A DNA stretch of 64,000 nucleotides from Bacillus haynesii. GTDB lineage: Bacteria; Bacillota; Bacilli; Bacillales; Bacillaceae. This document shows positions 10,962-19,350 of this stretch, in pieces (positions within the stretch are counted from its first letter, which is position 1; each line of letters opens with the position of its first letter). A model generated the notes under the pieces. The model saw only the letters and a program-made list of their open reading frames with translations, made no database searches and had not been told where the DNA came from. The translations under genes were made by a program, and so were the position numbers. The DNA lies in contig NZ_MRBL01000009.1 in NCBI RefSeq assembly GCF_001969855.1, positions 61,479 to 125,478 of the forward strand, given 5' to 3'.

Positions 10962-11609
10962 GTGGAACAAAACGTCTCCATGGGAAGGGTGCTGAGCTTT
11001 TGTGAATGGGTGCTGAAGTTTTTTTACGCCAACCTGCTGTGGTTTGTTTTCACCATGCTCGGCCTTGGCGTCTTCGGGTTTATGCCGGCGACGACTGCAT
11101 TGTTTTCCGTGATGAGAAAATGGATTATGGGCAAAACCGATATTCCGATATTCAAAACGTTCTGGCAGGCGTACCGCGGCGAGTTTTTTCGTTCCAACGC
11201 CATCGGTCTCATTCTGGCGGCGGTCGGCATCATCATTTATGTAGATCTTGCTTTTATTTATCCGGATCATCTCCTATTGCACGTTCTCCGGTTCGTCATT
11301 ATGGTTTTTGGATTTTTGTTTTTGATCATGCTGTTTTATATGTTCCCGCTGCTCGCCCATTTCGATTGGAAGAAGCGGATGTATTTCAAGTTTTCGCTGA
11401 TTCTGGGCATATCGTATTTGCAGTATACATTAACGATGATGACGGTCACTGCAGTGCTTTATATCGCTTTTGCCTTTCTGCCCGGGATCGTTCCTTTTTT
11501 CAGCGCCAGTCTGCTCAGTTATGCGGTTATGTGGCTGGCATATCAAGTGTTGAAAAAAGCGGAAGCCGCAGAACAGAGGGAAACCGTCATAACGACAAGA
11601 CACACCTGA
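10962..11609 (+). CDS. yteU: DUF624 (YesL-family) membrane protein (YteU)
   Basis: A 215-residue membrane protein from a GTG preceded by AAAGGGGGAAAG, 16 nt after yteT. Four to five hydrophobic segments (about residues 20-45, 75-95, 105-130, 145-170, 175-195) fit the YesL family. Members sit in pectin and rhamnogalacturonan ABC operons, often near AraC regulators, but their biochemical role is unknown. A CACACCT/AGGTGTG hairpin without a T-run follows the stop. Confidence 0.8.
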   Translation: MEQNVSMGRVLSFCEWVLKFFYANLLWFVFTMLGLGVFGFMPATTALFSVMRKWIMGKTDIPIFKTFWQAYRGEFFRSNAIGLILAAVGIIIYVDLAFIYPDHLLLHVLRFVIMVFGFLFLIMLFYMFPLLAHFDWKKRMYFKFSLILGISYLQYTLTMMTVTAVLYIAFAFLPGIVPFFSASLLSYAVMWLAYQVLKKAEAAEQRETVITTRHT

Positions 11610-11646
11610 TCCTTTGTTTTAGGTGTGGTGAAAGGAGCTGGCCTAT

Positions 11647-12006
11647 ATGGGTGAAGAATTTGAAAAACGATATCTTCACTGGATTGATCAAGCCGTGAAG
11701 GAGAGCGAAAAGAAAGACGATTTCAAGTCCCTCCCCGGTTATGGAAAACCGCTTAGCAAAGAGGCGCTCGAGGGGGATGCGCTTTCGTCAACTCTTAAAA
11801 ACGCCCGTTATCTGCCGGAGTGGCTGAAGCTGCAAAAGGAAATTAAACAAGAGATTGAAAAAGCGATCAAATCGAATCAGCGCGACGTGCTGATTGATGA
11901 CATCAACCAAAAAATTAAAAAATACAACCTCACCTGTCCGAACCAATTCCAAAAAGGCCTTGTTTCAGCCAAAAACCTCGAAAGTCAGCTCAAATATTGG
12001 AGCTGA
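11647..12006 (+). CDS. yteV: DUF1992 protein, DnaJ homologue C28-like (YteV)
   Basis: A 119-residue soluble protein, predicted mostly helical. The FKSLPGYGKPL segment at residues 27-37 and the LPEWLKLQKEI segment near 57 are hallmarks of DUF1992. AAAGGAG lies 11 nt before the ATG. It is the last gene of the yte cluster as in B. subtilis, where opuD follows directly; here an accessory insert comes between. Function unknown. Confidence 0.82.
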   Translation: MGEEFEKRYLHWIDQAVKESEKKDDFKSLPGYGKPLSKEALEGDALSSTLKNARYLPEWLKLQKEIKQEIEKAIKSNQRDVLIDDINQKIKKYNLTCPNQFQKGLVSAKNLESQLKYWS

Positions 12007-12037
12007 TGCCATTCCCTGCACTTATTCATAAAAATAA

Positions 12038-12066
12038 TTGCCAATAACAATCATCTTATGTAAAAT
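12038..12066 (+). promoter_or_regulatory. sigma-A promoter of the rap-like gene
   Basis: TTGCCA, a 17-nt spacer and TAAAAT, followed ~25 nt later by AAGGAG. No clear ComA box was found upstream. Confidence 0.6.
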
Positions 12067-12114
12067 AAAGGTAATATTTATGCTTTTAAAAAGGAGAAAG
12101 GATGGAATGAAGAA

Positions 12115-13221
12115 GTGGAAGCGAAAGCGGCATACGAAAAAGCGGCCCGGCTCTTGAATCAGTGGTACACCATGATCAAGCGCCACGAAGCGCTCCAGGC
12201 TGTATCTTTGAGGTACGAGATCCAAAACCTGCTTTCTAAAATGGAGAAAAACAGGGATTTGGAGCTTTATTTTCAGCTTTTGGACTACCGCTGCAAATTG
12301 ATGATGGAGCAGTTTGCAGAATCAGCCGAGCTCTTCCGGAAGATTAAAAGGCAGAAGGAAACGGTTAAGAGCGTGGATGACATCATTCAGTACTATTTTT
12401 TCTTTTTTTCAGGCATGTATGAGTTTTATGAGAAAAACTATCTTGAGGCGATCAGCTGTTACAAAAAAGCGGAAACGAAGCTGCATAAACTGACCGATGA
12501 AATTGAAAAAGCGGAATTTTATTATAAAATCGCGACCGCCTACTACCAAATAGACGATCATTTCAGATCGTTGAACTACTCCGAAAAAGCGCTCTCACTT
12601 TTCAGCAAGCATAAAGAATACATAGACAAAACGATCGGGTGCGAAATGATTCTCGGGTCGGTTCAGTTTGAACTGTTCCGCATCAAACAAGCGGAGGAGC
12701 ACTACGGCCGGGCGCTTGATCAAGCCGTTTCCCTCCAAAACCGGCGAATCATCGGGCTGATCTATCATAATATGGGACTGAACTATGCCAAATGCAGCTT
12801 GCCGCTTTTGGCGGAGGAGCAGTTTAGAAAAGCCCTTTCAATCGGTGTCCATGAGCAATCGGTCTTTGGCATCAACACCCTTTTTGAGCTGTCTCACCTC
12901 ATGTATAAATACGGTTCTCCCGAAGAAGCGAGGCGTCTCTGCAAAGAGGGATTTACCAGATCGGCGGAACAAGGAGAGGATGAATACGCAGCGAAGTTCA
13001 GGCTGATTTTTGCCCTGTATGACGCGGGCCATCCGCTCGATATTGAATTTTCGCTTGAATATATGAGCGATAAACGGCTATGGCCGCATGTTGCTGAACT
13101 GACAAAAGATATAGCCGACTACTACATGAAGTCAGGCGACCATGAAAAAAGCGCGCTTTACCTGGAAAAATCGCAGCATGCGAAAAATCAAATATATAAA
13201 ATGAAGGAGGAGCTCATATGA
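12115..13221 (+). CDS. Rap-family TPR regulator (response-regulator phosphatase type)
   Basis: A 368-residue protein with the Rap layout: an N-terminal three-helix bundle (INEWY-like LNQWYTMIKRHE at 14-25) and six to seven tetratricopeptide repeats to the C-terminus. Rap proteins dephosphorylate Spo0F or block ComA and are inhibited by Phr peptides. A Phr-like gene overlaps the stop. The start is doubtful: the in-frame GTG is 18 nt from AAGGAG. The well-placed ATG 12102 runs straight into a stop, and removing one A near 12106-12107 would restore an ATG-GAT-GAA-GAA reading. It is absent from the equivalent place in B. subtilis. Confidence 0.75.
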   Translation: MEAKAAYEKAARLLNQWYTMIKRHEALQAVSLRYEIQNLLSKMEKNRDLELYFQLLDYRCKLMMEQFAESAELFRKIKRQKETVKSVDDIIQYYFFFFSGMYEFYEKNYLEAISCYKKAETKLHKLTDEIEKAEFYYKIATAYYQIDDHFRSLNYSEKALSLFSKHKEYIDKTIGCEMILGSVQFELFRIKQAEEHYGRALDQAVSLQNRRIIGLIYHNMGLNYAKCSLPLLAEEQFRKALSIGVHEQSVFGINTLFELSHLMYKYGSPEEARRLCKEGFTRSAEQGEDEYAAKFRLIFALYDAGHPLDIEFSLEYMSDKRLWPHVAELTKDIADYYMKSGDHEKSALYLEKSQHAKNQIYKMKEELI

Positions 13222-13352
13222 AGAAATCCATTTGTTTTTTTGCCGTCATGCTTGTTTGTCTGATAGGGGGAAGCTTCACAGCTGATTCTGCAGCACAGGA
13301 CGGATCGTTTCAGCCATTAGGCAAATCGGTGTTTCCTGACAGCGGACGATAG
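13218..13352 (+). CDS. Phr-like secreted signal pre-peptide
   Basis: 44 residues, ATG overlapping the Rap stop (ATGA), with GGAGGAG 6 nt upstream. The N-terminus MKK plus about 15 hydrophobic residues is a Sec signal peptide; an A-x-A-like site (DSAAQ) precedes a hydrophilic tail ending FPDSGR. Position, size and overlap are those of Phr genes, whose last 5-6 residues usually form the signal. The tail does not resemble the common xRxxT-like pentapeptides, so the mature peptide is uncertain. Confidence 0.65.
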   Translation: MKKSICFFAVMLVCLIGGSFTADSAAQDGSFQPLGKSVFPDSGR

Positions 13353-13389
13353 AGAAAACCTGCCGAAATAGAAATTGCCTCCCGACTTT

Positions 13390-13398
13390 TGCTATAAT
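13390..13398 (+). promoter_or_regulatory. extended -10 promoter of the rhodanese gene
   Basis: TGCTATAAT fits the TGnTATAAT extended -10; no good -35 is present. It lies 36 nt before the ATG. Confidence 0.5.
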
Positions 13399-13434
13399 AG
13401 TCTCACCTAAAGGCAATTGAAGGGAGCAGTAACG

Positions 13435-13749
13435 ATGACGATAAAAGAGATTTCGCCTGATGAATTGAAAGACCGGCTTGCAAAAGGAGAAACGCTGAAC
13501 ATTATAGATGTCAGAGAAGATGAAGAGGTGGCTGAAGGAATGATCCCTGAAGCCGTCCACATTAAAATGGGGGATATCCCTGAAAAACTCGACGTCTTCC
13601 AAAAGGAGCAGCCTTATATCTTTGTCTGCCGATCAGGCAAGCGCAGCGAAAATGTCTGTTTCTATTTGCAGGATAAAGGCTTTGATGTCACCAATATGGT
13701 CGGCGGCATGCTCGAATGGACCGGAAACACAAAGCCGAAAACAAAATAA
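13435..13749 (+). CDS. single-domain rhodanese (sulfurtransferase-like)
   Basis: A 104-residue cytoplasmic rhodanese domain. The active-site loop CRSGKRS carries the persulfide-forming Cys near residue 64. The N-terminal IIDVREDEE and C-terminal GGMLEW motifs are typical. ATG 13435 is chosen over TTG 13417 because GAAGGGAG sits 7 nt before it. It resembles B. subtilis YtwF/YqhL in size. It has its own promoter and terminator, so it is a single-gene unit within the accessory insert. Confidence 0.85.
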   Translation: MTIKEISPDELKDRLAKGETLNIIDVREDEEVAEGMIPEAVHIKMGDIPEKLDVFQKEQPYIFVCRSGKRSENVCFYLQDKGFDVTNMVGGMLEWTGNTKPKTK

Positions 13750-13759
13750 GCGAATCCGG

Positions 13760-13790
13760 CTTCTTATCTGTAAAGGTAAGAAGTTTTTTT
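13760..13790 (+). terminator. terminator of the rhodanese gene
   Basis: CTTCTTATC/GGTAAGAAG stem followed by seven T. Confidence 0.9.
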
Positions 13791-13924
13791 ATTGAAAATG
13801 AATCATCAAATGTCAGGAAACGTCCGGAGCGTCTGCTGACAACGTTCAAAGTTCTTTCGATAAGGATTTTAAGCATAACTTCGGCTGTGTGCGAATACCT
13901 TTCATTATAGAAAGGAGAGAGCGT

Positions 13925-14107
13925 ATGCTGAAGGTGGCCGTATTTGATGAAGAACACGAAAAAGATTTGCAGCATGAAATCAATGAATTCTTAAAAAAGC
14001 TGTCGGAAGACCAGCTGGTCGATATAAAATATGACGTATCAGCCGCATGCGATCCTCAAGGCGAACAGCTTTACTGTTTTTCAGCGTTAATTTTATACAG
14101 GACATAA
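13925..14107 (+). CDS. cse60: Cse60-like small sporulation protein
   Basis: A 60-residue acidic protein, 13925 ATG preceded by AAAGGAGAG. The opening VAVFDEEHEKDLQ and the closing LYCFSALILYR resemble the sigma-E-controlled B. subtilis protein Cse60, which has the same length; the match is from memory. Upstream, CATAAC and GAATACC at about sigma-E spacing (13873-13900) are a weak candidate promoter. The biochemical role is unknown. Confidence 0.55.
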   Translation: MLKVAVFDEEHEKDLQHEINEFLKKLSEDQLVDIKYDVSAACDPQGEQLYCFSALILYRT

Positions 14108-14110
14108 AAA

Positions 14111-14137
14111 AACAGCTCTTCAGAGAGAAGAGCTGTT
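14111..14137. terminator. hairpin copy 1 (terminator-like, duplicated)
   Basis: A perfect 11-bp inverted repeat AACAGCTCTTC-agaga-GAAGAGCTGTT. On the minus strand it is followed by seven T, so it is a good terminator for leftward transcription; on the plus strand it closes the cse60 unit without a T-run. It is identical over 27 bp to the copy at 14374-14400. Confidence 0.75.
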
Positions 14138-14142
14138 CAGCG

Positions 14143-14367
14143 TGTCGACAAACCTTCGCATTCGTTGTCAGGCCTGCTAAGTCGGTGCTCACGAATAGGA
14201 GAAGGATTGGCGGCTAACGCCCAGGCGTCCTGCCCGAACGCCGCCGTCATCACATCCTGTGAAAGTCAGCTCCGGTGCTCGCCCTTTCTAGACTGCAAGA
14301 GTTGCGGGGTCACACTGAAAGGATGACAAAATCCGAAAACTAAAAGTCGTTTTGGGATTTGTCAACA
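14143..14367. repeat. structured ~225-bp intergenic repeat element
   Basis: There is no ORF. The ends form an imperfect inverted repeat, TGTCGACAAACC at left and the complement of TGTTGACAAATCC at right. Inside are a GGCGGC...GCCGCC stem (about 14202-14241) and a long terminal hairpin (14322-14363). The same left-end signature, TCAGCTTGTCGACAAA, appears directly after the dgcP terminator at the window end, so this is a dispersed family. It is MITE-like or a structured RNA repeat; mobility is not shown. Confidence 0.6.
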
Positions 14368-14373
14368 ATTTAA

Positions 14374-14400
14374 AACAGCTCTTCAGAGAGAAGAGCTGTT
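14374..14400 (-). terminator. hairpin copy 2, terminator of opuD
   Basis: The same 27-bp inverted repeat as copy 1, lying 6 nt beyond the opuD stop on its strand and followed by TTTT. Confidence 0.85.
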
Positions 14401-14405
14401 TTCGT

Positions 14406-15944
14406 TTATGCTTTTTTCACCCTCGGGCTTCTTGGCTTCTGGAATTTCTCGGCCTGTTTAATCTCTTTTCGTTCTTGTGACAGAGATTTATATAACGATA
14501 CAATCATGAGAATCACGACGACTGAGAACGGCAGTGCGGCCAGGATGGCGGTGTTTTGCAACGCCGATAGTCCGCCTGAATACAGAAGCGCCGCAGCCAT
14601 TGCTGACTGGATGATGCCCCATGATATCTTGACCGAATTTTCAGGATTCAGTGAACCGTAAGTCGTTTGCATTCCGAGAACAAATGTTGCCGAGTCTGCT
14701 GAAGTGATAAAGAATACGGCAATGAGCACCAGGGCAACGATAGATGTAATCATAGCCAGCGGGTAGTGGTCAAACATTCCAAACAGCATCGTATCTGTAG
14801 ACAGTTTTGCAACGTTAAAGGTCCCTTTTTGCTGTAGATCCATCGCTGAAACCCCGAAAATTGAAAACCATAGAAACGCCAGCACAGTAGGCGCAAACAA
14901 GACGGCAATCAAAAATTCCCTGATTGTGCGCCCCCTTGATACGCGGGCGATGAAAATACCGACAAACGGCGACCAGGAGATCCACCAAGCCCAGTAGAAA
15001 ATCGTCCATGAATTGATCCATTCACGGCTGTCCGGATCATTAGGCGCAAGGCGGAAGCTCATTTGCACCACGTTGGAGATATACGTTCCGATCGTGTCCG
15101 TAAACGAGTTCATAATTAATACCGTCGGTCCGACGAACAGCATAAAGATCATCAGGATGCCGGCCAGCACCATGTTCGTATTGCTCAAGTACTTGATGCC
15201 TTTTCCGATTCCGCTCCATGAGGAAATTAAGAACAGAACGGTGATGATTGCAATGATTGCCAGTTGCACCTGGAAGCTGTTCGGTACTCCGAATAGATAA
15301 TGGAGTCCGCCGTTGATCTGCGTGGCGCCGATTCCGAGACTAGTCGCTACACCGACGACGGTTGCAAATACAGCGATGCAGTCAATCCCTTTTCCAAGCG
15401 GTCCGTTTACTCTGTCGCCGAAGACCGGAAACAGCGTCGCGCTGATCAAGCCAGGCGTGTCTTTTCTGAATTGAAAGTATGCGATGCAAAGGGCAACGAT
15501 CGCATAGATCGCCCAAGCATGCAATCCCCAGTGGAAAAATGTATACCTCAGAGAATCTCTGAAGGCCTGGGCTGTTTCTGTTTCACCTGATGGAGAGCTA
15601 ATGGCATAATGGCTGATCGGTTCAGCCGCGCCATAAAATACGAGACCAATGCCCATACCTGCGCTAAAAAGCATGGCAAACCAAGATAATCGAGAGAATT
15701 CAGGTTTTTCTTCAGGTTTCCCTAATCTGATCTTTCCGATCGGACTGAAGATCAAAAAGATGCTGAATGCGACAAACAGAGAAACCACCAATAAGTAATA
15801 CCATCCGAGTGTGTTCGTAACATAACCTTGAATCGAAGTCGTTAACGCCTGAAGGTTATCCGGAGCAACGATTCCCAATAATACAGCTGCTGCTGTGATA
15901 ACAATCACAATCCAAAAAACGCTTGAAATATTTTTCAAAATCAT
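14406..15944 (-). CDS. opuD: glycine betaine transporter, BCCT family (OpuD)
   Basis: A 512-residue, 12-helix Na+-coupled betaine importer for osmoprotection, the same length as B. subtilis OpuD. Family motifs are intact: the glycine-rich stretch MGIGLVFYGAAEP (near 92-104) and the Trp-rich WAWWISWSPFVG of the eighth helix. ATG 15944 is chosen over GTG 15950 because AGAGGGTGAGG immediately precedes it and the B. subtilis protein starts equivalently. The C-terminus is basic and cytoplasmic, as in osmoregulated BCCT carriers. A sigma-B-like promoter candidate lies upstream. Confidence 0.95.
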   Translation of the reverse strand: MILKNISSVFWIVIVITAAAVLLGIVAPDNLQALTTSIQGYVTNTLGWYYLLVVSLFVAFSIFLIFSPIGKIRLGKPEEKPEFSRLSWFAMLFSAGMGIGLVFYGAAEPISHYAISSPSGETETAQAFRDSLRYTFFHWGLHAWAIYAIVALCIAYFQFRKDTPGLISATLFPVFGDRVNGPLGKGIDCIAVFATVVGVATSLGIGATQINGGLHYLFGVPNSFQVQLAIIAIITVLFLISSWSGIGKGIKYLSNTNMVLAGILMIFMLFVGPTVLIMNSFTDTIGTYISNVVQMSFRLAPNDPDSREWINSWTIFYWAWWISWSPFVGIFIARVSRGRTIREFLIAVLFAPTVLAFLWFSIFGVSAMDLQQKGTFNVAKLSTDTMLFGMFDHYPLAMITSIVALVLIAVFFITSADSATFVLGMQTTYGSLNPENSVKISWGIIQSAMAAALLYSGGLSALQNTAILAALPFSVVVILMIVSLYKSLSQERKEIKQAEKFQKPRSPRVKKA

Positions 15945-16035
15945 CCTCACCCTCTAATCATTTTTCGTCCTTACTCCCATCATTATGTTTAGTATGAGTT
16001 GCACATATAAAAATCATTCTCTCTTAGGAAGTTTG

Positions 16036-16062
16036 ACCTAGCTTCCCCTATTACCCCACAAT
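16036..16062 (-). promoter_or_regulatory. candidate sigma-B promoter of opuD
   Basis: On the minus strand GTTTTG, 15 nt, GGGTAA resembles the sigma-B consensus GTTTAA-N12-15-GGGTAT. opuD is partly sigma-B dependent in B. subtilis. The match is imperfect. The rest of 15951-16171 shows only a small CAGCCC/GGGCTG hairpin near 16120 that may end ytfP transcription. Confidence 0.35.
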
Positions 16063-16171
16063 CAGGTGAAACAAAACTCTTTAACCGTAACATACTTTTC
16101 AAAAAAGGCACAAGTCTCAGCACTGGGCTGAAACTCTGCTATTCCACATTTGTCAAGGGTTTGGAGCAATT

Positions 16172-17446
16172 TTATTTTTTTCTCAGGTGAATCGAAAATC
16201 CGCCTGCATTCAAGCCTGCAAGTCTGCCTGTGACAAGTGCGGATGTGATATTATACCCACCCGTATAGCCGTGAATATCGAGGATTTCTCCGCAGAAATA
16301 AAGCCCTTCCTTTTTTTTGGACGCCATTTTTTTAGGATCGATTTCTTTTACGGAAACTCCTCCGCCGGTCACAAAGGCTTTGTCAAGCGAAAGGGTGCCG
16401 TTCACATTGACGGTAAACTCTTTACAGTCTTTGACGAAAGCTCTGAAACGGTCTTTGGAAAGGGATGAAAAAGTTTCAGAAGGGTCAATCTTGTTACGCT
16501 CGAGAAGAAACAGCAGATACCTTTCCTGCATCCAAGGCTTCAGCACGTTTTTGAGTGATTTTTTCGGAGCGTCCTTTAATTCTTTATGCATGTTTTGAAA
16601 AAGCTGTTCTTCATGAATGTCAGGGAACAAGTCGATTTTCAGTCTGACTTTTTCCTGCTTTTTCAACTCTTTGACGACAAATTGGCTGCATCTGAGGACA
16701 GCGGGCCCTGACAGTCCAAAATGGGTAAAAATCATATCCATTTGGTGGGTGATGACCGGCTTTCCTTTTTTGTTCAATACGCTGAGGGCGACGTTTCTCA
16801 GTGATAGACCCTGCAATGTTTTCTGCTTGATAAATGGCTCGTCAGACGTAACCGGAACCTCTGTCGGGAACAGTTCCGTAATCGTATGGCCGGCTTTTTC
16901 CGCCCATTCATAGCCGTCTCCGGTCGATCCCGTATGGGGGACGCTTTTCCCGCCGACAGCGATAACGACAGATCCCGCTGCAATTTCTTCGCCGCTGCCC
17001 GTCACGATCCCGCATGCTTTTTCTTCATTGTATAGGACAGTTTTCACTTTTTCGTTTGTACGTACGCTTACATGAAGCTGTTCAAGCCTTGTTAAAAGTG
17101 CATCCACTACGCTTTGCGCCTTGTCAGAGACGGGAAACATTCTTCCGTGATCTTCCTCTTTCAGCTTGACGCCCAGACGCTCAAAAAACTTGATGATGTC
17201 CTCATTGTTAAATTCAGAAAAAGCGCTGTATAAAAAGCGCCCGTTTCCGGGAATATGCCGGATGATCTCATCAACCGGCAAGCGGTTCGTCACATTGCAC
17301 CGTCCGCCTCCTGAAATGGCCAGCTTACGGCCGAGTTTGTTTCCTTTGTCGATCAAGAGAACGTCCGCCCCCTGTTCACCGGCCGCGATGGCGGCCATCA
17401 GCCCGGAGGGGCCTCCGCCGATGACGATGACATCAAAATACTTCAT
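16172..17446 (-). CDS. ytfP: HI0933-family flavoprotein, putative NAD(P)/FAD oxidoreductase (YtfP)
   Basis: A 424-residue soluble FAD protein. The N-terminal [12 protein letters not shown] (residues 7-18) binds the ADP part of FAD, with the family motif ISGGGRCN near 45-52 and a C-terminal GGYNITSAL stretch contacting FAD. ATG 17446 has GAGG 8 nt upstream; the ATG at 17452 and the upstream-extended start lack a better site. The physiological reaction is not established. It is divergent from ytgP. Confidence 0.88.
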   Translation of the reverse strand: MKYFDVIVIGGGPSGLMAAIAAGEQGADVLLIDKGNKLGRKLAISGGGRCNVTNRLPVDEIIRHIPGNGRFLYSAFSEFNNEDIIKFFERLGVKLKEEDHGRMFPVSDKAQSVVDALLTRLEQLHVSVRTNEKVKTVLYNEEKACGIVTGSGEEIAAGSVVIAVGGKSVPHTGSTGDGYEWAEKAGHTITELFPTEVPVTSDEPFIKQKTLQGLSLRNVALSVLNKKGKPVITHQMDMIFTHFGLSGPAVLRCSQFVVKELKKQEKVRLKIDLFPDIHEEQLFQNMHKELKDAPKKSLKNVLKPWMQERYLLFLLERNKIDPSETFSSLSKDRFRAFVKDCKEFTVNVNGTLSLDKAFVTGGGVSVKEIDPKKMASKKKEGLYFCGEILDIHGYTGGYNITSALVTGRLAGLNAGGFSIHLRKK

Positions 17447-17680
17447 ACCCATATCCTCAACTTTCCTGTCTTGTAGAGCCTGCATTCTGTGCAGGCGGAG
17501 CAGATTGCATCAGACAACAACCGCGCTCCATCTTCTTATTATAACGAAAGAACGCCATGATGAAAAAACGATAAAACAAAGGCGTGTTAAAATTTAGCCA
17601 TGTTATTATTACCTGAGTGATGCGCCTGTATGTTAAAATAGAAAAGTTGAATCTATTGAAGAAAAATGGTGATTGGGAAC

Positions 17681-19309
17681 ATGTCAAGCAAACTATTAAG
17701 AGGCACATTTGTATTAACGCTTGGTACCTATATTTCAAGGATCCTCGGAATGATTTATTTGATTCCGTTCGGAGCCATGGTCGGTGCCACCGGCGGTGCC
17801 CTGTTCCAGTACGGTTATAATCAATATACGATTTTTTTAAGCATTGCGACCATGGGGTTTCCGGCGGCCGTGTCCAAGTTTGTTTCGAAATATAACTCGA
17901 TGGGTGATTATGAAACAACGAGAAGGATGCTCCGCGCCGGAATGTCGATGATGCTCGTCACAGGCATCATTGCTTTCTCCATTCTATATTTGTCCGCCCC
18001 GTTTTTTGCGGAAATGGCCCTTGGCGGAACAGAAAACAACGGGCTGACGATTGAACATGTCGTGTATGTCATCCGCATGGTCAGTCTCGCTTTACTTGTT
18101 GTGCCGATCTTGGCGCTGATCAGAGGCTTTTTCCAAGGTCACCAGATGATGGGGCCGACAGCCGTTTCACAGGTCGTTGAACAAATTGCCAGAATCGTCT
18201 TTTTATTAACGGCCACTTATTTGGTGATCAAAGTAGTAAACGGCGGGCTTGTCGTCGCTGTCGGTTATGCGACTTTTGCGGCTTTGATCGGCGCGTTCGC
18301 CGGGCTGTTCACTCTTTATTTTTCCTGGCAGAAAAGAAAAGGGGCGCTCCTGGCGCTGAAGCCGAACCTTGTTCCTTCCGCCAATATTACGTACCGGCAA
18401 ATGTTTAAGGAGCTGTTCAGCTATGCCGCCCCTTACGTCTTTGTCGGACTGGCGATACCGCTTTATCAGTACATTGATACGAATACGTTTAATAGAGCGA
18501 TGATTGCAGCCGGCTATCAAAACATCAGCCAGGATTTGATGGCGATCGTGACGCTGTACGTGCCAAAGCTTGTGATGATTCCGGTATCTCTCGCGACGGC
18601 ATTCGGCCTGACATTGATCCCGGCGGTGACTGAAAATTTCACCAACAAAGATTTCCCTGCTTTAAACAAACAGATTGATCAGGCGATGCAGATCATTCTC
18701 TTCATCGTTCTTCCGGCATCAGTCGGTATGGCTCTTTTGTCGGGGCCGGTTTACACGTTCTTTTACGGCTCGGAAAGCCTGCTCCCTGAAATGGGACGAG
18801 ATATTTTGTTCTGGTACGCGCCTGTGGCGCTGTTATTCTCGCTATTCACCGTCAATGCTGCGATTTTGCAGGGGGTGAACAAGCAGAAATTTGCGGTTGT
18901 CAGCCTGATGATGGGGATTGTGATCAAAATCGCGCTTAACGTTCCGCTCATCAAGCTATTTCAAGGCAGCGGGTCGATTTTGGCAACGGCGCTCGGCTAT
19001 TCAGCGTCACTCCTTTATGGATTTATCATGATTAAACGCCATGCCGGCTATTCGTATCGCAAACTGTTTAAACGGTTTTTGCTGATGCTGATTCTGACGG
19101 CGGTCATGGGCATCATTTTGCTGCTTGTTCAGGCGCTTCTGAGTCTGTTTATTTCATATGAAGGCGGACAGATCAGGTCTGCTGTCGTCATTTTCATCAC
19201 AAGCGCGGTCGGCGGATCAGTTTATCTGTACTTGGCTTACCGTGTGAAGCTGCTCGAAAAAATCTTCGGTCAGCGGTTGAATCGCTTTTTCAAAAGAAAG
19301 GCCTCCTAA
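17681..19309 (+). CDS. ytgP: MurJ-type lipid II flippase / polysaccharide transporter (YtgP)
   Basis: A 542-residue MOP-superfamily membrane protein with about 14 transmembrane segments. The N-terminal RGTFVLTLGTYISRILG helix is the conserved start of the PST/MviN branch. In B. subtilis YtgP (MurJ) flips lipid II for peptidoglycan synthesis together with the redundant Amj. ATG 17681 is chosen on homology; GGTGAT 8 nt upstream is a weak ribosome binding site and an in-frame ATG at 17666 exists. rsuA-like ytzG starts 41 nt after its stop. Confidence 0.9.
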   Translation: MSSKLLRGTFVLTLGTYISRILGMIYLIPFGAMVGATGGALFQYGYNQYTIFLSIATMGFPAAVSKFVSKYNSMGDYETTRRMLRAGMSMMLVTGIIAFSILYLSAPFFAEMALGGTENNGLTIEHVVYVIRMVSLALLVVPILALIRGFFQGHQMMGPTAVSQVVEQIARIVFLLTATYLVIKVVNGGLVVAVGYATFAALIGAFAGLFTLYFSWQKRKGALLALKPNLVPSANITYRQMFKELFSYAAPYVFVGLAIPLYQYIDTNTFNRAMIAAGYQNISQDLMAIVTLYVPKLVMIPVSLATAFGLTLIPAVTENFTNKDFPALNKQIDQAMQIILFIVLPASVGMALLSGPVYTFFYGSESLLPEMGRDILFWYAPVALLFSLFTVNAAILQGVNKQKFAVVSLMMGIVIKIALNVPLIKLFQGSGSILATALGYSASLLYGFIMIKRHAGYSYRKLFKRFLLMLILTAVMGIILLLVQALLSLFISYEGGQIRSAVVIFITSAVGGSVYLYLAYRVKLLEKIFGQRLNRFFKRKAS

Positions 19310-19350
19310 AAAGGGCTTTTCTTTTTATGCAGAAAAAAGGGAGTGTCTTC

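Noticed and set aside
13800..13925. Sigma-E promoter for the cse60-like gene
   Set aside because: Only a loose match (CATAAC / GAATACC); kept as a remark, not called as a feature.
14107..14400. Insertion sequence
   Set aside because: No transposase ORF in 225 bp; at most a non-autonomous repeat.
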